This document shows positions 47,176 to 58,849 of a stretch of 64,000 nt of DNA, piece after piece. A program made the translations under genes and the position numbers. Source of the stretch: Ceraceosorus guamensis (taxonomy: Eukaryota; Basidiomycota; Exobasidiomycetes; Ceraceosorales; Ceraceosoraceae); contig NW_020290002.1 of the NCBI RefSeq assembly GCF_003144195.1, positions 1-64,000 on the forward strand, written 5' to 3'. The notes beneath the pieces are model-generated. The model was not told where the DNA came from. It saw only the letters and a list, made by a program, of their open reading frames with translations, and ran no database searches. Positions within the stretch are counted from its first letter, which is position 1, and each line of letters begins with the position of its first letter.

Positions 47176-48914
47176 TCACTCGATGATCTGCAGCACGTAT
47201 TGCTTCTCGTCCACAAATTGCTCGTCTGTCACAGGCGAGCCGGACACGTGAGTCGGACGCTCAATTTACGTTCCCAAACGCTTGACTAGGCGCACGCACC
47301 GTCTTTGTCGTTGTGGAAATTGGTCAGATATTGCACCAGCCGCTCCCTATTGCGACGCAAGATGTTCTCGATGACGGGCGGCTTCTTTGGATTTGCCACG
47401 AAGACCTGTGAGTGGTAGCAAGCGAGTAAGTGATCGATCCCGCTTGCCCGCTTCGGCAGAGTGGCTGCCTTTCGTCTCACCTTGAAGACGTGGAAAGCCT
47501 CGAACTGAATGTTCTTCGACTTGTCCTTGAGCAGATTCATCATATCCTTCAGGTTGTCCTCTGATGCAATGTACTTTGTCATGACGTTGAAATTTGTCCT
47601 GTCCAGCAAAATCTCGCCCAAGAGCTTCAGAGACTGCCGCTTTGTGACGTAATTTGGCGAATGCAAGAGACCCTTGTACATTGAAAAGAACTAGTGATGA
47701 CCAGAGGGTACGCGCTAGCAATCAGCTGAATACTCTGTCATCCCCTCCAAGCTTTGCAGACTGACCTTGTCATAATTGTTCTCCAGATACTCTGCAACCA
47801 TCGCTTTGTGTCGTGTGAGCGTTTCCTAGCGTTTTTTGGGCGAAAGTATAAGTCAGTGTGGGTGCACTTGGCTTACGTCATGGGCAGGCGCACGAACTTT
47901 GAAATTGGCAAAGGCATCGCAAGACACGCCGAAGGTGGTCTTCTCGATGTGATCGGGGAAAGTATAGAACCTAGCGGCAGAGCCCAGCGCGGTTCGGAGA
48001 GTCAGCAGCAGCGTCTTGTAGAGACACGAATCAAGCACTGACTTCTCTGAATACAGCAAAGTCTTTGCCAGCACCTCATGCCTCAGCATCTCCCTCAAAA
48101 TCATACCAGTATTCAAAGCAACATCTGGATTCTCATATCTGGCAGCAAGGGAGTGCGCGCACGTCGTCAGAGCGGAGTGTCGGGAAGCCTGTATGATGAC
48201 GAGCCTGGCTCACCCTTTCAGCGCGCTGAAGATCACTTCTGGCTTGGTAGCCAAGTACTCTACAGTGGGCCACCTGCTCCCGATCTGACGCCTCAAAAGA
48301 TTATTGAAAATTTGCGAGACGTCCTTCTTAGCCTATAGCGTGCAAGACGACGATGCACAGGGCTGAGGGTGAGCGCGCGCAGAGCGCCAGCTGAGGAGCG
48401 AGCGACCTTATGTACTCACCTCAAACTCGAACCTCCAAATGTTGATCACCAAGAGCTGGAGCACATCGTTGTTGTAGACCTCTTGCGCGAGCTGAGCTAC
48501 TTGCTCTGGCTGGGGCTCATTCTCTTCACGTCCCCGACGGTGCAGTCAGCTAACGTTGGGACAGCAGACGCGCAAAGCACACTGCCATCATGTCACTCAC
48601 CTCCGTCGCCGAAAAGTATCGCTTTGATGTGGAAGAGATTCTTGGACACATCCTCGCCAGCCTGTTGGCACCCAGACAGAGTATTTAGCATCACCCGGGA
48701 AGCGCCAAGGCCGATGAGGGAGGTGGCCGCCGACACTTCTCGCCGTAGCCGCAGCAGTGCCGGGCCAAATGCGCCCAGCGCTATCAGCACTCACCTTTCG
48801 TTTGCTCTCCACATTGCTGCCCGCACTGGCCGTCTCTAATCTCCCTATGGATTCTCGCAGGTGGCGCACCAACTCCCCCGGTGTCCTTTGTTTGCTTTTG
48901 AATATGAAGTTCAT
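47176..48914 (-). CDS. HYM1: Mo25/Hym1 scaffold of the RAM/MOR kinase pathway
   Basis: Ten exons: 48795-48914, 48601-48661, 48420-48523, 48214-48326, 48043-48138, 47898-47970, 47766-47825, 47481-47690, 47300-47405 and 47176-47225. Every junction keeps frame, giving 330 aa, the family length. Mo25/CAB39 proteins are helical-repeat scaffolds that activate STE20/NDR-type kinases (RAM network in yeast: polarity, cell separation). Family blocks: [124 protein letters not shown] and [15 protein letters not shown]. Donors are looser than elsewhere (two GTCAGT, one GTTCGT, one GTGCGT). It is the most densely split gene here: ten exons in 1.74 kb. Confidence 0.96.
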
Positions 48915-51900
48915 CACTTCCCAAGGCGCTATACCGCCTCCGCTTATTGCCACTGTCTGTACGAACTTGGTCCGCTGCGAGCTGGCAACGTGATCGATCT
49001 CGAGCGGTGTGCTCCAATTTGCGAATGAGTTCGCGCTTGGCCGACAAGATCCTGGGCCGTAAGATAGGACCGATACGCCCTCGAACAGTAGCGCCTCTGG
49101 CGAACGAGGGAGACTGACAGACACCAGATGTCCAGCAGATTGCGTAGAGCTCCTTGCTTGGCTGGCGGTTCTTGAGAGTGTAGGTGGGGCTTGGGCGAGC
49201 CTGGCACTTGCAGTGCCTTTTGCCTCCTTCTTCGAGTGTAAGTATAAGCTTCAAAGCGCTGAGCCTGAAGAGCAATGCGTGAGTGTTAAAAGTGTGTGGC
49301 GAAGCGATTAGAGCGCATAGCGTGGAGATCAGGATCCACGATGACTCCTGCTGATGTGTAGTGTATGAACCTTGTTGTCTTGTCCAGCCGCCCAAAGGCT
49401 CACTCACACTTGCATGCTGTGCTCGCGCGTGAGCAGCGCGCTCGCTGCCCCTGAGGCCTGCATGATGAATGACCGCGGCAGGAAAGCGGCCGCCTCCCTC
49501 CATGCAGCATGCATCATCATGACCCGCGCACCCGCCGTCGCAGCGTGACCCTCGCTCGCGCTTGCCTCGCACCTATTCAATTATACATCAAGCTTTGTCC
49601 GCGGCCGCATCCGCGCGCGAGCAGGCGGGCAACAGCTAGCCTGCTGTTGGGCGCCACAGAGCGTGTTTCATCACGTGAGATTCTGCACAGCCTCGTTTCG
49701 GGGTTACGCTTTCTGTTAAAAACTCAGCGCCGCCGCCAGGGGAGCCTCCTAATTCACCTTGACTCTGACTCGAGACTCAAACTCCAACTCGATAGTCAAG
49801 GGTCATCGCGACTGTGGCGGACTCGTGACTCGTGAATGTGTGGTTGTCCACTATGATATACGCTCTGCGAAACCTCATCCAGTCACCAGTGACTTGACGG
49901 TCCGCCGTTCGCCTTGCTGACGTCACAGCCGCGGGTCTGGAGTCAAGTCCTGAGTGTAGCGCTCATGGACTGAGTGAGGGATTCGCAGGAATCTGTAGAG
50001 TCAATCATTGCGCTTCCTCTCTCCGCGAAGGATTCGCAACGCCAGCCAAAAAAAAGCGAATGCAGGAATAAGACCGCCTCTCGTGTCTTCGCACCTTGCA
50101 TCAACGCCGTGGTCAAAGATGTGGACAGCGGGCGTACACGGTCACAATCACACGCAATCCCTCACCTAGAATTGTCTGCAGATGCGAGTCGCTTCGCATT
50201 CAGCATTGCACTCGCTCCCTCTTCCTTCCGAAGAGTCTCGCGAGTCAGACCTGCAGTGCGCAGCACACCCTTCCTTTGTGTCGTAGCGGATTCTGTCGTG
50301 TTATACCATCCGACTGGGCGAGGCGCTCGCGTCTGCCTCGATCATGGGCGCCTGCTGCACGGAAAGTCATCCTGACGACCCGTCAGCTTCCACAACATGG
50401 CCTCATTCGTCGGCTACGAGCAGATCGTCATCAGTGTCGATATCTGATCAGCGTCTCAAACGGCTGGCATGCTCATACAGGAATTTCAATGTACTACGCG
50501 CGCTAGTTTGCTAATTTGTTTGTGGATGGCGAGCACAAAAGACGCTCTGACGCTTCGAGAAGCCAGATGGTGCTGTATAGAAAGAACCATCGGGGCTCAA
50601 TAGAGACTGCAGTGGTACTTAGATCAATGTTCCGCGCTATCGAAGAATGGGATCTCAGACTGCACGTGCTCTGCGTGCCGGCTGGTGTTGCCACCATCGA
50701 TCACAACATTTACTGCGACACCCGGGACCACGTCTCTGCAGTACAGGTGTTCGACCAGGTCTGAGCACGTACGGATGGTACCATTCTCACGAACATGATG
50801 GCAACGTTCTGTGCGCATCGATGGTTCATAGGTCAACTATAAAGCGCACGCTTGACCCAAGGCGTGCGCATACGGTGACGGTAGTGCGGCATGCACGGAC
50901 AGTCACACATGCTGACATGCAGTCACAAGTCTTCAGCCTGCATCTCGAGGTGCAGTAGTGCGTTGTACATTCACAAACTTGTACGAAGAGGCCTATGTGT
51001 GCTGTGAAGGTCTGCGGCACATAGTCTTGACGCATCCAGCGACACCCAGTGACCCACAGTCTCGGCAAGGTGCCAAGAGGTCCCACTGCCTTTGGCGCGC
51101 CAAACCGCATAGCATTCGCCCTCCAATATTCTCAGCAGTGAGTAGCGTTGCTGAGACGCATCGTGTGTATCTCCTCGCAAACAGCCATCAAGAATCGCCG
51201 CTTTCAAGGAGATACGCTGGTCAGCACATAACGGCATGGCGGACGTCAATGCAAGCCCTCGTGTCAAGCTATCACTAACAAAGACCTTGCTAAGCTTGCT
51301 CGTCTCCAGTAATTGTGACACCTTCCGGGACCCAACAGCTGCAAAGAAGGGCTCGTCTGATAAGTGCAGAGGGATCAGAACTCCAAAGCTTCCTTCATGG
51401 CTCGCCGCACCAGATCGTCCTTCTGCACACCAAAGTTCGGACTGGATCGCGATGCGCTAAGATCGTCCGCCGGGTACTGTATGTAAGAAACATGCAGTGA
51501 GCATAAAGTGCTGCACTTTGACGCACAAGCAAGATCTTGCCGCACGCTGTACCGGTACGGTACATACATCCATTCACGGTTCTTGTACGCGCTTGCACTG
51601 CACTAGTAGTTGTAGAACTACTACTCGTGGCTATGGCTCTCAGCACGACTCCCAGACCACATGCTTGTTGTTGAGCGCAAGAAGAGGCGAGACAAAGGTA
51701 ACGAATGGTGTCATTGTTCGATGCCCGGTGTCCGCTGATGTGCTGTTATCACCTATTCGGACAAAGCATGCTCGAACCAAGCCACATCGGAACACTGCAG
51801 TGCTCTGACCACCGCTCTGCACTCAGACTTGTATGTACCATAACACACGTTCTTTGAAAAAGCGGCTAAATCTAGCGTGTCTCATGGCGCCGATCTCCGT

Positions 51901-54260
51901 CGTCTCGGAATCCCTGTTCGCTAATTGTGGGATTAGAAACCGATTCCTTCCGCTTGCAATGACGAGTGAGTCTTCCATGGCAATCAGAGAACAGTAAGTG
52001 CTGGTCAACGTTGATAAGGTCGTGGATGCGCTTAAGACGTCCAGCTGCATTGCTTTGTCTGTGAGTGCTGTTCTTTGCTAGCTGCGCGGTCGCTCGGTCG
52101 GACGCGATCAGATTGTTCACTGCCGGGCAAGCTGCTTTCTGGAGTCATATGAAACCCTGCGTTGCGTTGGGCTAAGCATGCGGTCACTCCGCACGACCCA
52201 CCTATATTGGCGACTGGCTGCGACGATGAAGCAGATGCCCAAGGCCTGAGGATGGTCCTCCAATTCGAACCTCGGACAGGTTCCGCCCACGGACCGGCAA
52301 TCACGAATTGGGGCACGTAGGGCATGCAACGCTTTGATCGCTTGTGCCGCAATGCCGCTGCGCGTGTGATGCGTTCCTGCGAACCAGCTTGGGACGTGGC
52401 GCGACATTCGTAATTTACGCTTCCGGTGTGGACCACGGCGATGGGGTCCTCCCTCGACAAGGGAGAGTTGCGCATGCGCCAATTCCCATCGGCGGTCCCT
52501 GCTCAGGTAGCGCACAGGCCAAATGTAGAAGCGCACCGATCCTATCTCACGAAGCGGTGCGCCGACACCTTAATGCGGATGGAGGGACTTCCATGGGAAC
52601 AGCCTTTATGCGCCGCTTTGGCGCAGGTCTCTGCTATGACATATAGGCGTGTGTGGATGTGTGTGTAGGTGTCAAACCTCGGATCGAACGCAACAGAATT
52701 AGCCGACTTGCATTCTCCACCACGGATTTCAAGATTGTCTGCTCGGTCGTTTGTAGGGACGGCGCGTCTGCCTCTCGGGGCTTGGCGTACTGTGCAACTG
52801 TAATGCGCTTTGCACAGCCTGCTCGATAAGCTGAATTAGCATCTTGATGATGAAACGCTCCCAGCCGGAGCTCGGGCCACAGGACTTCAGAGCGACATGG
52901 TACGCGTCGAATCACGAATGCTACACAGTGTCCATGCTGCTCGTCTGGGCTCGTGATTCGCCGCTTTGAGGCGGTGATCGATCGTGCAATCAACGTTGAA
53001 GCAGCATTTTTGCGTATCGTACGTAGCCACCTGCCGGCCCACGGTGGGTGAGCGTTTTCACCTGCGCTGGCTGTGCCGTACTGTCCGTCCAGTATTCCGC
53101 TGCTCGAGGTCGCAGCTAGATGCGAACAGAAGCGTTCAGCTGTTCGCATCACACCTCTCGTCAAACTCAGACTGATGACTTGTTGTTGGTCTCAAATCGG
53201 AGACGCAAATCACCAACTTGAATGCGCATACATGACTTGGCTTTCGAGGCGCCGATCGAGCACAATCCTGTGGAGCGGTGAAGCCTCGTCGCTCGATAGC
53301 TATGACTCTCGGCGCTGTGATGAAATGCATGATTTCAAGCTACGGGACCACGCTTGCGAGATGAGCTGACTCACGACTGGCACGCGCGCCGAATAGCGAA
53401 GGCCTAGACACCTAGGCGCGTGCCTAACCGTTGGCGAGCAGGGATCGTTGTGGATCGATCGGTCGGGATATTGCTGCGCACTTGACTCATTCACTCGAGA
53501 CTGTGACTGTACTCCGCTCCCGCTTCCCGTCGCTTGTCTGACCGTGCGGTGCATGTGGTCACAGTCAATGTGCGTGCTATCCAGCGGGTCAAGCGTGTTG
53601 TTGTGCTGCGACGAGCGATTGCATACCGTTTCATGCAGCCAGTGCGCAGGCTGTGCAGATGGCGCGGAACGCTGGGCAGTACGCAGACCCACAATCACAC
53701 TCCTGTGCTACAGTACATGTGTCTGATGCTGCCTACGTTCTTGCGCACCAACCTCGCATGACTTGCTGGATCCAGTGTGCATCACAGCGAACCGCGACTG
53801 ACCCGGCAGAACGGAGCAGACAGGCTCACAGGCAATCGAGAAACAGACCCTTCGATGGACAGTAACGAGCCGGTCCACCTGCATTGGCGCGATCTCACCC
53901 GTCCCGCAGACAGAGGCATGCATGTATTGGTACAACGACTGTACAGCACAGTACAGGACCACTCAGTGACTGCAGTGCAGCACTTCCACCCGGCCCAACC
54001 TCGCACGTTTATGATTGCAAGCAGCCCACAAATGCCCAGCTTTGTTCGAGGCGGATGAGCTTTTTTTTTCGCAGCGGGGTTCGGCCGTTGGTGGCGGTCA
54101 AGCGCGACGACATGCACATGACAGAGTCAAGAGGACGGTGAGAGGTGAGGTGAGGCGAGTACGTGACCGTGCGTGACGATGCAACGGTCTCAAGCTTTGT
54201 CTCTCTTCGCTTCGCGTCTTGCAAACACCGCACGCACGTCGAACGTGACGCTCATCAACA
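48915..54260. other. Gene-poor stretch of about 5.3 kb
   Basis: No recognised protein. Only short ORFs in all frames, two of which (50624-50836 and 51375-51476, minus strand) have coding-like codon use and are treated as candidates. It also holds the GTACCGGTAC palindrome at 51549-51558, a perfect 8-bp inverted repeat TAGTAGTT/AACTACTA (51604-51623), and TCGTGACTCGTGA (about 49825-49840). No transposon ends or conserved element proteins seen. Confidence 0.6.
51375..51476 (-). CDS. Candidate 3'-terminal exon of a small unrecognised gene
   Basis: A strong acceptor (CTTACATACAG) is followed by 33 codons and a stop. The peptide starts YPADDLSASRSS and ends DDLVRRAMKEALEF, with codon use like the neighbouring real genes. 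Upstream exons could not be fixed. One possible partner exon ending AAGATCTTGCTT at a GTGCGT donor (about 51522) keeps frame and gives a Ser/Thr/Arg-rich, presequence-like start but lacks an ATG and overlaps the palindrome. Function unknown. Confidence 0.3.
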   Translation of the reverse strand, partial: YPADDLSASRSSPNFGVQKDDLVRRAMKEALEF

Positions 54261-55897
54261 TCCTTTATACCTCTACTTCTGCACGTACGACTCTTAACGA
54301 TCCAATCTCACGAAACAAAGCACGAATATCTTAGCGAGACTTTCAACTCTTGCAAACGCAACGGACAGTCCCAGCTAGCTAGCTAGTCAACTGCGATCTA
54401 GACTATCTCTCTGCTCCTGCCCGCACGACAATTACGCCACTATCAAACGACCACCTAGCTCACACGATCAAATTCCAGCTCTGGAGTTTTCCGTTTGACA
54501 ATCGCCCAAAGACGCCAACGAATCCTTCGCTTTGGCAATCCAGGCGCTCCAGACAGTCGTGCCTGCTAGATTAACGAAATATGTGAGTAGCTGCGCTTTG
54601 TGGATCCGCCAATTGTACCTTGCGCTGGAAAGTGCCCATACGGTGGTTGTTTGGTGAGCCAGCTTTCCGTGTCCATGCTTTCGATCGACGTCGACAGGAG
54701 CTCTCCCGATCGGGGGGCCAGCTCCTGTCAGGTCATGTGAAGGCACGTTCCCCTTCGCTGAGCCTTTTTCCGGCCTAGCCATCAAGGTGAAGGTGAATAT
54801 TAGCGGGAAAGGGCAGCGCACAGAGTGGACATGAATCATCATCTCAACTCCTCTGATGAAGGCAATCATTATCAGGCGATTAGTATCATATCGGGTCGGC
54901 TCACATGAGGTACAGGAGGGTACGTGCCTCATTGTTGGGCGCCTCATTTGGTTACATTATTGGATGTTGCTGGGTCGGATGCTCATCGTCCGCGCTATGC
55001 TGCGATGCTCCATGCGGAACCTAAAGCTGGCTTTCAGCATCCAATCTCTCGTTGCCGCTCAGAGTCGGAAATTGAAGCGAAAGCTGCTATGAATGGACCA
55101 TACATTCATGAGTCTGCCATGGGTCACTCACAGTGTCGCCTCACCAACACGTGCACTGCGCCCCTTCAAGTGCAGCACTTAAGCTCATTGGTGCTGCGCA
55201 ACAAGATGCTTCGAGAACTTGCACAGCGCGCATCGCTCCTTTGCCTGCCTTGCCTGCCTTGCCTGCTCTCCCTTGGGTGGCTTGCGGCGTCTTGACATTC
55301 ACGTCGCTGAGACGTTGGGCTGACAAGAACCCTTACCATGATCCCCATCCCTGACTGGTAGCAACGACATACTCGGCGTGCTACGTCAGTCTTTCAACTC
55401 GCCAAGAAGAACGAGCAGCTGTACCCTTGCCACATACACCTGAGCGCAATCTTCAGCCTGTCAGCACAAGCCCCTGATCCTGCTGCAGCGCTCGAGCCGC
55501 TTGCCGTAGATAGACTCTTCGAGCGCCCCCCTACTTTAACGTCTTCGAAGCCCTCCCGCCTAGACGACCACTCTGCTGCCAATTCCCTCTCGCTCTTGGA
55601 TCGCGCAGCAACCGATCGCGCATGTCCATCTGAAAGGCCAAGCACGAGCCCAATATCCGCTTACAGCACTAAACCCAAGGTCATCTTCCCACCTCATTTC
55701 GGCATACTTATTGGTCACGCGACGCAGCGAGAAGCAATACATCTTAGGAGCCCCACGTTGCGCGCATATTATTCGCCTTTCATCCCGACTCTGCATGAGC
55801 CCCAGTGCAGCTGGAAGGTAATCTCAATAAACCGCCATCTCGACGTTCCCCATATTTGCCCATTCTTTGAACCCTAAAGGCACTGCACCCGTTCGCC
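54261..55897 (+). promoter_or_regulatory. Probable long 5' leader/promoter of the zinc-finger gene
   Basis: From about 54255 the plus strand becomes CT/CA-rich (CATCCTTTATACCTCTACTTC), typical of a fungal transcription start. No recognised coding exon occurs before the ATG at 55898. Possible leader-intron donors are present, such as AAATATGTGAGTAG near 54588. A strong hairpin lies at 54693-54729. Inference: a long, perhaps spliced 5' UTR, common for fungal regulators. Confidence 0.4.
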
Positions 55898-58060
55898 ATG
55901 ATGGACGAGAGCTATTTCGCAGGACTACCTGCTCAGGCTTCAAATAGCGGACTGTTCCGACTCTCACCGTCGTCCTCCTACGGCCAAGATCAACACGACT
56001 TCCCCTTTCAAAGCACATCCTCATCGGTCCTTCACGGCGACGGTCACCCTCCATTCATCTTCGACGTTCAAAGCGACGCTAAGCATCAGCGAGGCGAGAC
56101 ATCAGGCAACGCCTTGGCATCAAGCACACCTCTTTTCGTGGGCGAGGATCTGGACGTAGACGACGAAGACGCCCGATTCGACAGTCTAGGCCTTCCCAAA
56201 CGTAAGAGAGCTCTGCAGCGTCTATCTTTAGCATCCTCAATCGCCAGCTCCGTCCCTTCGACGGCGCCATCAGAGACGGACCTGTCGGAGTATAACGAAG
56301 GCGAGGCCGGGGTCAAGGAGCGAAGGACCGTCGATTTCGACGACACGACCGTCGGTCGCAGCTCCGGTCGCTTGCCTGACCTAGTCCACTCTCGCTCAAA
56401 CTCTACCATGAGAGAGGGTCCGACTGCGACATCCGTCTTTACAGCCTTCAACCTCTCCGATTTTATCTCTGACGGTGCCGCTGGCGAGGACGACTCGGCC
56501 TCACCGTTAGCTTCCGCTGCCCCATCGTCGTTTGGTCACAGGATTGTTGACGACAAACAACTTCACCCTCAATCCTTGACTGCTTCCAGCTTCACCACAC
56601 CTCAACGTCCCGGCATGCACCGTGACTGGTCGTCCCTGTCTGCGAGCGACGCTTGCTCTGAAGACGGCCTCGAGAGACTCCGTGTCCCTGCATCACCCTA
56701 CTCGCCCACAAGACTAAGCAACAGCTCCTCATCATCTTTGGCCACGTCTCACAATGCAGCTCTGGACCTTGCAACCGCTTCTACCGCCAGCATGCAGCTG
56801 TCCTCGCCCATGATGCCCAACCACGTCTCCCTCGCACCAGCAGGTCACCACTTGTATCAGACGCCCCACGGTCACGTGCCCGCGAACAATGGACTGGGTT
56901 TGTCATCACGGGATGGTGTCAACACCGCTGGGGACATGCAACGGTCCATGTCAAATCCCCACGTCAACGCCGGCAACGCTTCGGGTCAGTCACTGACAGC
57001 CTGCAATCCAGCGCACATCAGCCCCGCAAATATGGCGCAGCAACAAGGCATCTGTGTAGGCAACTCGCCCTCCGCTCAGCACTACTATCCCAGTATCAGC
57101 AGTGGAACAAGTGGAGTCACCTCGCCAGTAACACTGGAGCACAGTGGTCTCGTCTACTACCCGAGCAGTACGCCGATCACACCGACCTCGCCGTTCCGCG
57201 GCAATGAAGAGGATCTCTGGAGTGCTGCGCCATGCGAGACTCCTGCGTCGGAGATGGCGCACGCAGAGATTGGTCAGCCGATGTTGTTTTCACACTCTGC
57301 TCCCAATCATCGCACCTCGTTTCTGCAGCGCGGCTGCGAGTCAAGTCCGCCATCGCCCCTTGGACCTGGCCATCCCATGCGGCTTTCGAGACCCGCTGCC
57401 CACCTCGCCTCTCAGCAGTCGTCGCCTTATCACGGTCCCCATCTCACGCGACCACCTCAAGCTATGCTGCCTCCGCATGCGGCCCACTTGTCTAGCTCTT
57501 TGCAAGGTCTGCCCACCCAGAATTTGTACACGGGTATCATCACCAAGCGATCCAGAGGTCGTCGCGTTCCGAACAAGCCCGAAGAAGTCAACAACCTGGG
57601 CAAGAGCGGAAAGATCTACACTTGCAAAGTGCCTGGCTGTGGAAAATGCTTTAAGCGCAGCGAGCACTTGAAGCGGCATGTGCGCAGTATCCATACGGAC
57701 GAAAAGCCGTACATGTGCCCCTTTCCCAATTGTTTCAAACGCTTCTCTCGCCATGACAATCTCAATCAGCATGCGCGAGTTCATGCAGGCACAGCACCCG
57801 GGGACATCGCTTCCTCGTCCACCTCGTCCATGGGCGGTAGCGTCTCTCCAGCATTCTCGCCGCTGTCGCTCTCTGCGTCCTTCTCCGACCGTAGAGCATC
57901 GACGCACTCCCTTTCTAGCCTGCGCCACGAGGACCCGGCATATGGTTGCGACGACGTTGCTTTCTACGACGCCGACGAAGAGCATCACCAGTCATCCGAC
58001 TGCGGCGAGCACAAGCCTCAAGGAGCCGACTACGACGTCCAGCACTTCGATCTGGCGTAG
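55898..58060 (+). CDS. C2H2 zinc-finger transcription factor (720 aa)
   Basis: Single exon. Two adjacent C2H2 fingers lie at about residues 571-630: TCKVPGCGKCFKRSEHLKRH then MCPFPNCFKRFSRHDNLNQH, linked by VRSIHTDEKPY. The C-x4-C finger spacing and the paired arrangement resemble the Msn2/4-related regulators of basidiomycetes that bind stress- or development-type promoters. The basic stretch KRSRGRRVPNKPEE just before the fingers is a likely nuclear signal. The first 560 residues are Ser/Pro/His/Asn-rich and probably contain activation regions. An acidic patch follows at about 75-90 (DLDVDDEDARFD). The C-terminal 90 residues are Ser-rich, then acidic/His-rich. The exact orthologue cannot be named. 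The large upstream region suggests complex regulation. Confidence 0.9.
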   Translation: MMDESYFAGLPAQASNSGLFRLSPSSSYGQDQHDFPFQSTSSSVLHGDGHPPFIFDVQSDAKHQRGETSGNALASSTPLFVGEDLDVDDEDARFDSLGLPKRKRALQRLSLASSIASSVPSTAPSETDLSEYNEGEAGVKERRTVDFDDTTVGRSSGRLPDLVHSRSNSTMREGPTATSVFTAFNLSDFISDGAAGEDDSASPLASAAPSSFGHRIVDDKQLHPQSLTASSFTTPQRPGMHRDWSSLSASDACSEDGLERLRVPASPYSPTRLSNSSSSSLATSHNAALDLATASTASMQLSSPMMPNHVSLAPAGHHLYQTPHGHVPANNGLGLSSRDGVNTAGDMQRSMSNPHVNAGNASGQSLTACNPAHISPANMAQQQGICVGNSPSAQHYYPSISSGTSGVTSPVTLEHSGLVYYPSSTPITPTSPFRGNEEDLWSAAPCETPASEMAHAEIGQPMLFSHSAPNHRTSFLQRGCESSPPSPLGPGHPMRLSRPAAHLASQQSSPYHGPHLTRPPQAMLPPHAAHLSSSLQGLPTQNLYTGIITKRSRGRRVPNKPEEVNNLGKSGKIYTCKVPGCGKCFKRSEHLKRHVRSIHTDEKPYMCPFPNCFKRFSRHDNLNQHARVHAGTAPGDIASSSTSSMGGSVSPAFSPLSLSASFSDRRASTHSLSSLRHEDPAYGCDDVAFYDADEEHHQSSDCGEHKPQGADYDVQHFDLA

Positions 58061-58849
58061 TGCGCAGGTCGACGCTTGCGTGCATTCATGATTGTCTGTG
58101 TGTCATCAAACCCAGCATCAGCCCTACTTGCGCTGCTTATACCCCCATCGACTCTGCCGCACAAGATGCTTGGCGATCGAGCCTCACCAAGGTTGCGCCC
58201 GATTCACTTCGCTGCACTGCTCGACACTATTCTCAGCTGTTCATATCGTCCCTTTCGCTGCGAAGGACATCCATGAATGTTCTTCGCATTCGCCGAGCTC
58301 TAAATGTTTACTTTGCCCTGATCCCCAGAACCAGATTCCCACTTTGTTGCCCTCTCCTCCTGTAACTCAATACAATCCTCATCGCGCTTCTTGCCCTCTC
58401 TTGTCGGCCACCCCGCAGCTTTTACAAGATGCATTTGCTCCCTCTTCCTCCCCTTTACCCATTCCCACCCCTAGACCGGACAGTCCTCACCTTCGGCTTT
58501 CTTCAGTACTCTATTTGGAAATCGGATCTGCTTGTCTTTTCTCATCCCGCGTTGCTGTCCTTCGGCGTGATTCACAAGTGGCCGATATGATTGCTTGATC
58601 AACACTCCGAATCGATGATGCAGGTCCCTCTACTCCACAGGCCGCGCACTCCGGCTTTTGATCATAACATTGTTGTGATTGTGCTTGCGTGAAGCCGAAA
58701 GATTTCCGTACCGTTCAAACACTACTCTGCACACCATCCCTCCAGCGGCACAGACATGGGCTGCCTACGATCCGAATGGGAGCTGCATTCTGAGCGCGAT
58801 CCACGCATGCGCCAAGGTCATGGACCAGAGCAGCGCTTGTGGTTCTCAT
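58061..58849. other. Convergent 3' flank (zinc-finger gene and mL57)
   Basis: Pyrimidine-rich with CCCCTTTACCC-type runs; probably UTR. No gene recognised. Confidence 0.55.

Noticed and set aside
52250-52290. GGTTCGAATTG on the minus strand, resembling a tRNA B box
   Set aside because: No A box or acceptor/anticodon stems can be formed around it.
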